Assembly: GCF_005943945.1 (NCBI RefSeq) | Contig: NZ_CP040710.1 | Coordinates: forward strand, 124,001-188,000 | Length of the DNA: 64,000 nt | Direction: 5' to 3' | DNA from: Aggregatimonas sangjinii | GTDB lineage: Bacteria; Bacteroidota; Bacteroidia; Flavobacteriales; Flavobacteriaceae | Shown: positions 8,429 through 17,408 of the stretch, in pieces | Numbering within the stretch: the first letter of the stretch is position 1 | Layout: the number at the start of each line of letters is the position of its first letter | Notes under the pieces: generated by a model | The model's input: the letters and a program-made list of their open reading frames with translations, nothing else | The model's database searches: none | What the model was told of the DNA's origin: nothing | Position numbers and translations under genes: made by a program

Positions 8429-9229
8429 TTACAATTGTCCTTCTTTAATCCTACTTATTTTCTCGAAGGATGCAACAATGCCCTGTATCAGCGAGGAACT
8501 CAAACCTTGATGCTCCATTTCGTTCAGGCCTTGAATTGTACAGCCTTTGGGGGTAGTGACCCTGTCTATTTCCGCTTCCGGGTGGCTGCCCGATGCTATG
8601 AGCAGTCCGGCCGCGCCATTGCAGGTATGCATGGCCAACTCCTGTGCTTCTTTTGCGTCAAAACCGAGTTGTATCGCCCCTTGGGTCGTAGCGCGGATCA
8701 AACGCATCCAAAAAGCGATTCCGCTGGCACAGATGACCGTGGCCGCCTGCATTTGTTCTTCAGGGATTTCTAGGGTATGTCCCATACGATTGAAAATAGC
8801 CTTGGCCAAGTCTATACGGCTTTTTCCCTTTCCATTTGCACAAATACAAGTCATCGATTTGCCTACTGAGATGGCCGTATTGGGCATGCTTCTGATAATA
8901 TGATTGTCTTTGCCGATGATGCCCTCGATATTCGCTATCGAAAAGCCCGTGATGGTCGAAATGACCACATGGTTATCGGTTAATAGATCTTTGGTGTCCC
9001 GTAGAATGGCCTCGAATTGACTGGGCTGTACGGCAAATATTAAAATATCGCTGTTCTTTACGGCCACGCGATTATCGGCAGTAACACTAACGTCTCCATA
9101 CTTTTCGAATTCGGAAATTTCCGCAGGCTTGCGCTTGGTCAGGTACATGGTAGTCGCACCGTTGGAATTTAAAATGCCTTTTGCAATGGACAATCCAAGA
9201 TTTCCTGCCCCTATAATGGCTATTTTCAT
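8429..9229 (-). CDS. proC: pyrroline-5-carboxylate reductase
   Basis: 266 residues. It reduces pyrroline-5-carboxylate to proline with NAD(P)H. The Rossmann motif IIGAGNLGLSIAKG is at residues 4-17, RSMPNTAISVGKSMT near 113-127, and the family signature region RVTTPKGCTIQGLNEMEHQG near 228-247. Length is typical. With proA and proB it completes proline synthesis from glutamate within the arg cluster. The 102-bp gap upstream towards argC contains the small palindrome TTCCGCC-AA-GGCGGAA at about 9254-9270. Confidence 0.95.
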   Translation of the reverse strand: MKIAIIGAGNLGLSIAKGILNSNGATTMYLTKRKPAEISEFEKYGDVSVTADNRVAVKNSDILIFAVQPSQFEAILRDTKDLLTDNHVVISTITGFSIANIEGIIGKDNHIIRSMPNTAISVGKSMTCICANGKGKSRIDLAKAIFNRMGHTLEIPEEQMQAATVICASGIAFWMRLIRATTQGAIQLGFDAKEAQELAMHTCNGAAGLLIASGSHPEAEIDRVTTPKGCTIQGLNEMEHQGLSSSLIQGIVASFEKISRIKEGQL

Positions 9230-9331
9230 GAATGCTTATTTTTTAATGTGACTTCCGCCAAGGCGGAAATCTGTTTTATATTCTTTTCGCGGCCTTGCGC
9301 AGCGCATAATAATTACACTCGGCAGCATATA

Positions 9332-10306
9332 TTAAAATACTCCAGCCTTTAAATTCAGCCCGGTACTTTCCTCGAACCTGAATATCAAATTCATATTCTG
9401 GACGGCCTGCCCCGAAGCTCCTTTTAAAAGATTGTCTATGGCCGAGGTTATCAGCAGGGTATCTTTATGTTTGTGCAAATGAATGTGGCACTGATTCGTA
9501 TTGACGACCTGTTTCAAATGAATCGGCTCTTCCGCTATTTGGGTGAATACGGCTTCCGCATAAAAATCCTTGTACAATTGCAAGGCATCGGTTTCGTCAC
9601 CTTCAAATCGGGTGTAGGCTGTTGCCAAAATACCCCTGGTAAAATTACCTCGATTCGGAAGAAAGAAAAGCTCGCCGATATTTTCTTGTAGCGATTTCAG
9701 ACTTTCATTGATTTCCCCCAAGTGTTGATGGGTAAAGGGCTTGTACCAACTCGCATTATTGTTCCGCCAACTGAAGTGGGTAGTTCCCGACGGACTCACG
9801 CCTGCTCCCGTGCTGCCCGTTACGGCATTTACATGAACGTCCTTGTCGAGGATTCCCGCTTTAGCCAATGGGAGAAGTCCAAGCTGAATAGCGGTGGCAA
9901 AACATCCCGGATTGGCAATGTGCTGTGCTTTTTGAATTTTCGATTTGTATAATTCGGGCAAGCCGTAAATAAATTCTCTGCCTTTTAGAGTCGCATCTGC
10001 CAGCAGCCTAAAATCATTGCTTAGGTCGATGATCTTCGTGTGCTCCGAAAATTCATTTTCATTTAGGAATTTAGTGGAGTTCCCATGTCCTAAACATAAG
10101 AACACGACATCAGTACTTGAATCCACGGTACCAGTGAAATAGAGGTCCGTTGAACCCAATAAATCGGGGTGTGCTGAGGAAACAGCTTTCCCTGCCCTAG
10201 TAGTGCTGAAAACAAAATCGATTTCGACCTCAGAGTGGTGAAGTAGAATCCGAATCAATTCACCACCCGTATATCCTGAACCGCCGATTATACCTGCTTT
10301 TACCAT
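9332..10306 (-). CDS. argC: N-acyl-gamma-glutamyl-phosphate reductase
   Basis: 324 residues. NADPH-dependent reduction of N-acylglutamyl phosphate to the semialdehyde. Motifs: IIGGSGYTGGELIRILLHH at 6-24 (nucleotide binding), the catalytic Cys in NPGCFATAIQLGLLPL near 130-145, GSTGAGVSPSGTTHFSWRNN near 165-184, and the conserved His in HQHLGEI near 198. Length matches the short ArgC class. It lies between argG (151 bp upstream) and proC (102 bp downstream), the standard position in Bacteroidetes arg operons. Acetyl versus succinyl specificity cannot be read from the sequence. Confidence 0.94.
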   Translation of the reverse strand: MVKAGIIGGSGYTGGELIRILLHHSEVEIDFVFSTTRAGKAVSSAHPDLLGSTDLYFTGTVDSSTDVVFLCLGHGNSTKFLNENEFSEHTKIIDLSNDFRLLADATLKGREFIYGLPELYKSKIQKAQHIANPGCFATAIQLGLLPLAKAGILDKDVHVNAVTGSTGAGVSPSGTTHFSWRNNNASWYKPFTHQHLGEINESLKSLQENIGELFFLPNRGNFTRGILATAYTRFEGDETDALQLYKDFYAEAVFTQIAEEPIHLKQVVNTNQCHIHLHKHKDTLLITSAIDNLLKGASGQAVQNMNLIFRFEESTGLNLKAGVF

Positions 10307-10457
10307 AGTTTTAATTTCATTCCGATATATTACGGAATCTGTTTCGTGTGGGTTGTATTTCCAATAGATACCGGGATTTTTATATTCCCATAATCCATTT
10401 CACAAGAAAATTTTGCTACGACTTCTTTATATTCATATCATCCGTTGTCCTTCATCA

Positions 10458-11645
10458 TCACCCTTTTTCATTCACATGGTTGTAAATCTTGCCTGAATTG
10501 GATAAAATCTTGATAAATCCCTTCGCGTCATCAGCCGACCAACCCTTGTTTATTTCGCCGTAACTACCAAACGAAGCATTCATTAAATCGTGTTTGGAAG
10601 AAATACCGTTCAATCGAAATTGAAAAGGATACAAGCCTACGAATACGTCTCCCGAAACGGTTTTTTGCGTGTCGGTCAAGAAGGCCTCGATATTCCGCAT
10701 TACCGCATCCAAATAATTGCCCTCGTGTAATAACATTCCATAAAAATTACCTTGCTGTTCTTTCTGATATTGCTGCCATTTGGTGAGTGTGTGCTTCTCT
10801 AAAAGGTGGTGCGCCTTAATGACGATCAAGGATGCCGGTGCCTCGAACCCCACTCTTCCCTTAATCCCGATTATGGTATCGCCCACATGAATATCGCGTC
10901 CGATGGCGTATTTTGAGGCCAGTGCCTCCAGTTTTTCAATATTCGCTACGGGACTGTCTGTAATTCCATCTAGGGCCACCAATTCCCCCTTTTCAAAGGT
11001 CAGTTTTACTTCAGAGGGCTCTTTTTCCTGTAATTGACTCGGATAGGCCGAATCCGGTAACGGCTTATCGGAGGTCAGGGTTTCTTCCCCGCCAACGGAA
11101 GTGCCCCAGAGACCTCTATTGATAGAGTATTTTGCCTTCTCCCAAGGATAATCGACACCATTTTGCTTCAGGTATTCGATTTCGTCTTCCCGGGCTAGCG
11201 TATTATCGCGAATAGGGGTAATTATTTCGATTTCTGGTGCGATAATTTGAAAAATCATATCAAAACGTACCTGATCGTTTCCCGCACCCGTACTGCCATG
11301 CGCAATGTGCTTGGCCCCCACTTTTTTGGCATAGTTAACGATTTCAATGGACTGCACGATCCGTTCGGCGCTAACCGAGAGCGGATAGGTATTGTTTTTC
11401 AGCACATTGCCGAAAATAAGATACTTCACCACTTTTTCGTAGAAGGTTTGAACTGCGTCAATTGAGGTATAGGAGGTGGCTCCCAGCTGTAACGCTTTCT
11501 GCTCGATAGTAGCTATCTCCGCTTTGGAAAATCCGCCTGTGTTAACGCTAACGGCATGCACTTCGTATCCTTTTTCCTTACTCAAATATTTGGCGCAGTA
11601 AGAAGTATCCAATCCGCCGCTGTATGCTAAAACTAATTTGCTCAT
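10458..11645 (-). CDS. argG: argininosuccinate synthase
   Basis: 395 residues. ATP-dependent condensation of citrulline and aspartate. The PP-loop is LAYSGGLDTSYCAKYLSKE at residues 5-23, and HGSTGAGNDQVRFD near 115-128 binds ATP and citrulline. GLWGTSVGGEET near 180 is also recognisable. It follows the GNAT gene across a 113-bp gap that carries a heptanucleotide tandem array ending about 80 bp before the argG start. It is the second gene of the cluster. Confidence 0.95.
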   Translation of the reverse strand: MSKLVLAYSGGLDTSYCAKYLSKEKGYEVHAVSVNTGGFSKAEIATIEQKALQLGATSYTSIDAVQTFYEKVVKYLIFGNVLKNNTYPLSVSAERIVQSIEIVNYAKKVGAKHIAHGSTGAGNDQVRFDMIFQIIAPEIEIITPIRDNTLAREDEIEYLKQNGVDYPWEKAKYSINRGLWGTSVGGEETLTSDKPLPDSAYPSQLQEKEPSEVKLTFEKGELVALDGITDSPVANIEKLEALASKYAIGRDIHVGDTIIGIKGRVGFEAPASLIVIKAHHLLEKHTLTKWQQYQKEQQGNFYGMLLHEGNYLDAVMRNIEAFLTDTQKTVSGDVFVGLYPFQFRLNGISSKHDLMNASFGSYGEINKGWSADDAKGFIKILSNSGKIYNHVNEKG

Positions 11646-11726
11646 AACACTATTTTTTATTCCCCTAATTACAGGAACTTTTGGTATCTGTTTAAAATTT
11701 TAAAGGAGAACAATGATTTTCATATC

Positions 11727-11760
11727 TTCTCTCTTCTCTCTTCTCTCTTCTCTCTTCTCT
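11727..11760. repeat. heptanucleotide tandem repeat between GNAT and argG
   Basis: Four full TTCTCTC units and a fifth of six bases, without mismatch, occupy these positions. On the transcribed minus strand this is a purine-rich GAGAGAA array. It begins at the GNAT stop codon, whose TAG is formed by the last two repeat bases plus the next base, and ends about 80 bp before argG. Copy-number change would alter spacing or mRNA structure but not the reading frame of either gene, apart from the GNAT stop boundary. Confidence 0.85.
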
Positions 11761-12379
11761 ATGTTCGCTTTACCTTTTTTTTCAAAAACAAACTTTCCTT
11801 TATACTCTTTAGCCGTTTGAATGCCCTGCTATTCACTTTTTTATCTTCCTTTGGTTTTGTGGCCGGATCATAGAGCATGCCGGTGCAAAGGCACATTTTT
11901 TGATCGGTTCGTGTCAATACATCAAAATTCTTACAGGTCTGGCAGCCCTTCCAAAACTCAGGGTCATCGGTAAGTTCCGAGAACGTTACGGGCTTGTATC
12001 CTAGTTCGTAGTTGATTTTCATTACTGGAAGTCCCGTCGTTATACCAAATATTTTGGCCTCAGGAAATTTCTCTCGCGACAGTTTGAATATAGTCGCCTT
12101 TATTTTTTTGGCCAGTCCCATCGACCTGTAATTCGGATGTACGATAAGTCCCGAGTTAGCCACGTATTTCTCATGTCCCCAAACTTCAATATAACAGAAG
12201 CCCGCGAAAGTATCCCCATCCAAGGCGATTACGGCATTTCCATTTTCAAGTTTTTTTCGAATATAATCTGGGGTGCGCTTGGCAATACCCGTACCGCGAA
12301 CCTTGGCCGATTCGGCGATGGTGTCGCAAATAATCTGCGCGTACTTGAAATGTGATGTGGTAGCAACAATAATGTTCAT
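11759..12379 (-). CDS. GNAT N-acyltransferase, probable N-acylglutamate synthase
   Basis: 206 residues. GNAT fold: the acyl-CoA binding stretch NSGLIVHPNYRSMGLAKKIK is near residues 75-94, preceded by AVIALDGDTFAGFCYIEVWG. The C-terminal part has clustered Cys residues (CQTCKNFDVL and KMCLCTGM, residues about 152-175). Leading an arg operon that has no argA or argJ, this is the expected enzyme for the first step, acylation of glutamate. From memory, distant GNAT proteins in Bacteroides and Echinicola fill this role. Whether acetyl- or succinyl-CoA is used is not visible. The roughly 240 bp upstream should contain the promoter of the cluster, but I see no convincing box. Confidence 0.8.
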   Translation of the reverse strand: MNIIVATTSHFKYAQIICDTIAESAKVRGTGIAKRTPDYIRKKLENGNAVIALDGDTFAGFCYIEVWGHEKYVANSGLIVHPNYRSMGLAKKIKATIFKLSREKFPEAKIFGITTGLPVMKINYELGYKPVTFSELTDDPEFWKGCQTCKNFDVLTRTDQKMCLCTGMLYDPATKPKEDKKVNSRAFKRLKSIKESLFLKKKVKRT

Positions 12380-12617
12380 TGCTATGGAAGTTTTAAAGAG
12401 TAAATAAGAAAAGTGTAGTGTGCTTGTGCGGAAATGGACTCACCTAATTCCATAGAATATATCGTACCCTTACGGGCGGCGACGGCGGGGAGCGAACGGA
12501 CGTACCGGAGCAGTGATGCTTAGAGTAGATGGAATGTAATTTTGAACGTTCATTATGGAGTAAATGTACAAATTATCCTGAACTAACCTAAAGCAGCTCA
12601 TTTTTTTTACAAAAAGG
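12380..12617. other. intergenic region upstream of the arg cluster, with a GC-rich block
   Basis: No gene is visible. Bases about 12470-12520 are far richer in G and C than the AT-rich flanks and contain short G/C runs (GGCGGCGACGGCGGGG). The flanks carry ATTCCAT and ATGGAAT in opposite orientation. It should contain the promoter for the GNAT-argH cluster on the minus strand and the 3' end of the GT-C gene transcript. Confidence 0.4.
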
Positions 12618-13961
12618 TCACGTTTTGTTACGATGCATGATGATTTCGTAAATCATTACAGCATAAACCGAAATATACTCAATAGCCAGCAACCAGCCAT
12701 TCTCCTTGAAATCCGCTCGGGAATAAGCGTAATAACTTAAAATAATCACCATCGACCAAAAGAGTGGAAATCGGAATTCGGTGAATAGCGCTAGTACGAC
12801 CAAGAAGATTATATACCACGGATGTACGGTTGCAGACATACAATAATATAGCGTAAGCACCCAGAGCATCGAGCTGAGCAAAACGGGTAGTTTCTGATTT
12901 TTTCGAAGAATGGTGAAAAGCAAAACAACTATGATTGTAATGATGGGAGTGATTTTACCATAGCTTTTGATAAATTCCCAAGGTTTGGCATCGAACTGAA
13001 CGGCAATTTGTTCGATGGCCCCATACAAGCCTGCATTAAATCGGAAGTTGGAAAACCAAAGCCCTATGGTCTTAGAATAATTCGAAACAAATTCGGAGTC
13101 GTAAAATGGGGTTAAGAACAAAAGGCAGGTCGCACCGACTATCGCGTAGAAAGCAATGGCGCTCCGCAATTTAAAATGTTTTAAAAACAAGGGCAGGAAC
13201 AACAGGGGAACCAATTTGATGGCGATGGAACATGAATAAACCACTGCGGCCCACTGCCATTTGTGTACGGACAGTAGGTACAAGGCCCAGATAAAAAAGA
13301 AGAGCATGACTCCTTCGAAATGAAGGTTGCCGGTCAATTCGATAAGCACCAAAGGATTTAGAAAATACCAAAAAATCAAATGTGGAGACCGATTGATGTT
13401 TTTCAGAAGCTTTCGGCCAAAATAGAAAATTCCGATATCGGCACCGATGATTAGCACCCGCATTACCACTATTGATCCAAGAATACTTTTACCCCCTAAG
13501 AATGCCGTCAGGGCAAAAATAATTTGGTTCAAGGGCGGGTAGTTGCTAAAATGACGGGCACTTAAACCGCCCATGCCTTGGTGCAATTCTTTCGCATTTG
13601 CAATAACCAAGTCCGGCTGTTCGATAAGCGTGTTCGGCACCTGCAAATAGGGGTTGATAAAATGACGTGCCAGCTCACCGTCCCAAATAAAGCGATAAAA
13701 ATCCTGTGAAAGATTTGGTTCGGCGTAAAGAAAAATCAGTCGAAAAAAAATACCCGTGATAAGCAAAAATTTAAAATTCCATTTTTCGAATTGTATCAAT
13801 TTGAAACAAATAAAAAACAGCGCTATAAAAAGGGTCAGGAGTTTAATGAAATCCGTTCGGTCAAGATGGTAGGCGAAAGTGTAATATAACGGCAAACTCA
13901 GCAATGCCAATAGAATAGGCAGCTTATGTAGCTTAATGTATGTGCTGAACTGGTCTGGCAT
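12618..13961 (-). CDS. GT-C membrane mannosyltransferase-like protein
   Basis: 447 residues, almost entirely hydrophobic with roughly eleven transmembrane segments. The first periplasmic loop contains LSQDFYRFIWDGELARHFINPYLQ near residues 103-126, matching the GT-C pattern D-x-Y/F-R-x-x-W-D-G...NPY of polyprenol-phosphate-dependent mannosyltransferases, where the first Asp is catalytic. It should use a lipid-linked mannose donor at the inner membrane. A dolichyl-phosphate-mannose-synthase-like GT2 3.4 kb away could supply the donor. Acceptor unknown. It is separated from the next plus-strand gene by a divergent intergenic region of about 195 bp. Confidence 0.75.
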   Translation of the reverse strand: MPDQFSTYIKLHKLPILLALLSLPLYYTFAYHLDRTDFIKLLTLFIALFFICFKLIQFEKWNFKFLLITGIFFRLIFLYAEPNLSQDFYRFIWDGELARHFINPYLQVPNTLIEQPDLVIANAKELHQGMGGLSARHFSNYPPLNQIIFALTAFLGGKSILGSIVVMRVLIIGADIGIFYFGRKLLKNINRSPHLIFWYFLNPLVLIELTGNLHFEGVMLFFFIWALYLLSVHKWQWAAVVYSCSIAIKLVPLLFLPLFLKHFKLRSAIAFYAIVGATCLLFLTPFYDSEFVSNYSKTIGLWFSNFRFNAGLYGAIEQIAVQFDAKPWEFIKSYGKITPIITIIVVLLFTILRKNQKLPVLLSSMLWVLTLYYCMSATVHPWYIIFLVVLALFTEFRFPLFWSMVIILSYYAYSRADFKENGWLLAIEYISVYAVMIYEIIMHRNKT

Positions 13962-14157
13962 TGGTGGTCAGGTTATACTAGCTGACTAAAATAGGTTTTT
14001 TGAGGGAGAAATAAATATTAGGATTTTTCGGCCTAAGCACAGTTTGAAACTAATGATGATTCATATCGACCGTATGGGTAGTATTGAGAAGGCCGGTGCT
14101 ATTAATTGCATTGGGAGTTTGAAAAGGCTAATTTAAGTGCTGCTTAATAAAACACTT

Positions 14158-15207
14158 ATGAGATTATTGAAGAAAATAGTCGGCTACACCTTGTTTGCCT
14201 TGCTTATTTATGTGGGATATGTAATTGTTTCCACAGGATATTTTAGAACCGTCGAAAATATCTTTGACGGTGAAATTGTAAAGAAGATTAAGCTTGCCGG
14301 AGCAGAAGACATCACCGTGATTTCTGAAAGTGGGATGGCATTGGTTTCCGCATCTCCTCGAAAAAGTGATTTGGCCGTACAACAAAAGCAGGGCGGATTG
14401 TACTTGCTCGATTTGAATTCCAGAACCCATGCACTTAAGAAACTGACCGCTGATTTGAACATCCCTTTCGCGCCACACGGTATATCGATCTACAAATCGG
14501 ATAGCACTTATACCGTGATGGCTGTAAACCATACGTTAAAAGGCCATTCCTTTGAAGTTTTTCAACTACGGGACACCACATTGACTTTTGTAAGATCGAT
14601 AACCGATCCCACTTTAATCAGCCCCAATGATGTGGTAATGCTTGATGAAAACCGCTTTTATTTCACCAATGACCATAAATACGAAGAGGGTTTCGGTAGG
14701 TTTTTAGAGGATTATGGAGGCTTGGGTTTATCGAACGTGATGTACTTTGACGGTAAAGACTTTAGAGAAGTAGCGAAGGGCATCGCCTATGCCAACGGTA
14801 TTAATTATGATGCGGCACGCAAATTGCTTTTTGTCGCATCGCCTAGAAATTTTAAAGTGAAGGTATATCGTGCGGATGACGATGGCTCGTTGAATTTTAT
14901 CGAAGACATCGATTGCGATACGGGTGTTGACAATATCGAATTTGATTCGGAAGGGCATTTATGGATAGGCGCACACCCTAATTTGTTGGCGTTTTCTTCC
15001 TATGCGAGTGGTGGAAATACAATCGCGCCATCCGAAATCATAACAATCGATTATCGCGGTACAAACGATTATACCATTGATGCGATATACTTGAACGATG
15101 GCACCGAAATGTCGGGTGCTACGGTAGCCGCACCATATAAAGATGTGATTTTAGCGGGTAATGTGATGGATGCGCATTTTTTGGTTTTGAAACCGAACAA
15201 AAAGTGA
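14158..15207 (+). CDS. paraoxonase/arylesterase (PON)-like beta-propeller hydrolase
   Basis: 349 residues from the ATG at 14158. A GTG seven codons upstream is less likely. An N-terminal hydrophobic segment (IVGYTLFALLIYVGYVIV) is a membrane anchor or signal. The body resembles animal paraoxonases more than generic SMP-30: HGIS with a following VNH corresponds to the PON1 catalytic His115 and His134, and the calcium ligands appear as PNDV, TNDH, ANGIN and VDNIEF in the right order. The C-terminus SGATVAAPYKDVILAGNVM also aligns. Expected activity is hydrolysis of lactones or esters in the periplasm. It sits divergently between envelope glycosyltransferase genes, which gives no clue to the substrate. 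Confidence 0.75.
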   Translation: MRLLKKIVGYTLFALLIYVGYVIVSTGYFRTVENIFDGEIVKKIKLAGAEDITVISESGMALVSASPRKSDLAVQQKQGGLYLLDLNSRTHALKKLTADLNIPFAPHGISIYKSDSTYTVMAVNHTLKGHSFEVFQLRDTTLTFVRSITDPTLISPNDVVMLDENRFYFTNDHKYEEGFGRFLEDYGGLGLSNVMYFDGKDFREVAKGIAYANGINYDAARKLLFVASPRNFKVKVYRADDDGSLNFIEDIDCDTGVDNIEFDSEGHLWIGAHPNLLAFSSYASGGNTIAPSEIITIDYRGTNDYTIDAIYLNDGTEMSGATVAAPYKDVILAGNVMDAHFLVLKPNKK

Positions 15208-15211
15208 CTCA

Positions 15212-16696
15212 CTAGGCCCTTGCGGTCAAGGACTTAAAAAAGACATACCCGAAGCCTAAGAACAACATGAAATGAAACGGAAAGAGTCCGAAATCATTCA
15301 GGGGTATGGCACTGTACATTCCAAAAAGGAAATAGCCCATCAGGCCAAATTCGAGAATCATATTCGGTGACAATTTTTTGGCCAAATACTTATTGCCTTT
15401 CCAGCTTTCGGTAAGGCTATTGATATTGAATTTCGGCGTTCTTACGAACTCGCTACGTTTGCCCATATGCCCCTCTAAAACGGCAATGGAGTTGTGCAAT
15501 GAAAATCCTAGGGCGACCGAAAAGAACGTAAAGAAAATCTTGATGTAGTCCACAAAGTTGTCAAAGCTGCTGCCCTGAATACTTTTATAGGTAAACCAAT
15601 AACACACAAAAAGGATTATCGTACTTAATACAAAAAAGCTAAGGGTCGAGAAAACCCAGTCCAGTTGTGGGAAAATCGCTTTGATGTACATCGCCGGAAT
15701 ACTCAACAGAGCCACCATGAAGACGCATAGGAACATTGAGCTGTTCAATAAATGCATCACTCCATGAAATTTGGTTTTAAAGCTGATATTTTTTGCGGTA
15801 ACGACACTCCATACCGTCTTTCTAAAGTTTTCGGCACCGCCCTTGTTCCAGCGGAACTGCTGGGAACGTGCCGCACTGATGACCACAGGAAGTTCGGCTG
15901 GAGTTTCCACATCTTCCAAATACTTGAATTTCCAGTCTTTCAATTGGGCACGGTAGCTCAAGTCAAGATCTTCGGTGAGGGTGTCACCTTCCCAATTTCC
16001 GGCATCGAGGATACACTCTTTCCGCCAGATACCTGCCGTTCCGTTAAAATTGATAAAATGGCCTTTAGAGTTTCTGCCTACTTGCTCCAATGTAAAATGG
16101 GCGTCCAAGGCAAAAGCTTGAATTTTGGTAAGCGTAGAATAGTCCCTATTGATGTGACCCCATCTGGTCTGTACCACCCCGATTTCGGGATCTTTAAAAT
16201 AAACCACGGTCTTTTTCAACCAATCGCTATCCGGAAGAAAATCCGCATCGAAAATTGCTACGAATTCCCCTTTGGCGATTTCCAAACCTTCTTTAAGTGC
16301 GCCTGCTTTAAAGCCTTGACGGTTTTCACGTCGAATGTGGGTAATATCCAGGCCGGTTTCCCGTAGCATCTCTACATGTTTGGCCGTATCGATAACCGTA
16401 TTGTCGGTAGAATCGTCTAAAACCTGAATCTCAAGCTTGCTTTTGGGATATTCTATTTTGGCAATGTTTTCCAAAAGGCGTTCCATAACATACTCTTCGT
16501 TATAAACGGGAAGCTGAATGGTTACAAAGGGAATCTCCTTGGCGTCCAAAAGGTTGAATTTTGGGGCGGTCTGGTTTTGTCGTTTATTGCTGAGGTAATT
16601 GACCAAAAGGTTGAGCTGAGCCAAGCTATAGAAGAAAATCAACAATAGTGCGATACTGTAAATTGCCAAGATGACGTAAGCGATTATTAAGCCCAT
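15212..16696 (-). CDS. processive family 2 glycosyltransferase, cellulose-synthase-like
   Basis: 494 residues. An N-terminal membrane helix is followed by a cytoplasmic GT-A domain and about four C-terminal helices. Catalytic motifs in order: VLDDSTDNT near 93, the DxD in AIFDADFLP near 147, TLTEDLDLSYRA near 243 (TED) and the QxxRW motif in QQFRWNKGG near 276. QxxRW marks processive or membrane-embedded GT2 enzymes such as those making beta-glucans or glycolipids. The gene starts 1 bp after the DPM-like GT2 stops, so they are one transcription unit. Donor and product are unknown. Confidence 0.85.
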   Translation of the reverse strand: MGLIIAYVILAIYSIALLLIFFYSLAQLNLLVNYLSNKRQNQTAPKFNLLDAKEIPFVTIQLPVYNEEYVMERLLENIAKIEYPKSKLEIQVLDDSTDNTVIDTAKHVEMLRETGLDITHIRRENRQGFKAGALKEGLEIAKGEFVAIFDADFLPDSDWLKKTVVYFKDPEIGVVQTRWGHINRDYSTLTKIQAFALDAHFTLEQVGRNSKGHFINFNGTAGIWRKECILDAGNWEGDTLTEDLDLSYRAQLKDWKFKYLEDVETPAELPVVISAARSQQFRWNKGGAENFRKTVWSVVTAKNISFKTKFHGVMHLLNSSMFLCVFMVALLSIPAMYIKAIFPQLDWVFSTLSFFVLSTIILFVCYWFTYKSIQGSSFDNFVDYIKIFFTFFSVALGFSLHNSIAVLEGHMGKRSEFVRTPKFNINSLTESWKGNKYLAKKLSPNMILEFGLMGYFLFGMYSAIPLNDFGLFPFHFMLFLGFGYVFFKSLTARA

Positions 16697-16697
16697 A

Positions 16698-17408
16698 TTA
16701 CTTTAAACTATATTTAAAAATCCAACCAAGAATTTTTATGCCTGCAAAGATACTACCTTTTACCGTTCCCGACACTTTAGAAATACCAATTCTTTTTTTG
16801 TAACGTACTGGTACTTCGGTATATGTCATTTTTTGTTTAAGTACTTTTAGCTGCATTTCCACGGTCCACCCATAGGTTTTGTCCTGCATTTGCAAGGCGA
16901 GCAATTTGTCGTACTTCATAGCCCTAAACGGCCCAAGGTCTGTAAATGTTGCCCTAAATAACCATTTCATTAAACTTGTCGCGAGCCAATTCCCGAAAAT
17001 TTGTTGCGGCGTCATACTGCCTTCTTCACGTAATGCCTTCACCCTGGCGCCGATTACCATATCAATGTCATCATTGATAATCGGGGCGACCACTTTATCG
17101 AGTTCTTCCGGATAATCGGAATAGTCTCCATCGATAAATACGATAATATTTGGTAGGATGGATTGTTGCGCTACATGATTCAATCCACAAAGACAGGCGT
17201 AACCATAACCTTTTCTGATTTCGGTAAGTACGGTAGCCCCCGCCGTTTGGGCATTTTGAACTGTTTTGTCGGTAGAGTTGTTGTTAACAACTATTATTTC
17301 GGTAACCGAAGCCGGCAATTCGGCAACGACCTTCGCAATCGAATCGGCCTCATTGAATGCGGGAATAATTACCTTGATGATAGGAGTTGATAGTTGAGGG
17401 GATGCCAT
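16698..17408 (-). CDS. family 2 glycosyltransferase, dolichyl-phosphate-mannose-synthase-like
   Basis: 236 residues. GT-A fold: VIIPAFNEADSIAKVVAELP at 13-32, VVNNNSTDKTVQNA near 39, and the metal-binding VFIDGDYSDYPEEL near 91. The C-terminus (RYKKRIGISKVSGTVKGS) matches DPM1-like enzymes, and the last hydrophobic stretch is too short for a full membrane domain. It probably transfers a sugar to polyprenyl phosphate or another lipid. It begins at the last base of the MORN gene stop codon (overlap at 17408) and runs directly into the processive GT2. Confidence 0.82.
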   Translation of the reverse strand: MASPQLSTPIIKVIIPAFNEADSIAKVVAELPASVTEIIVVNNNSTDKTVQNAQTAGATVLTEIRKGYGYACLCGLNHVAQQSILPNIIVFIDGDYSDYPEELDKVVAPIINDDIDMVIGARVKALREEGSMTPQQIFGNWLATSLMKWLFRATFTDLGPFRAMKYDKLLALQMQDKTYGWTVEMQLKVLKQKMTYTEVPVRYKKRIGISKVSGTVKGSIFAGIKILGWIFKYSLK

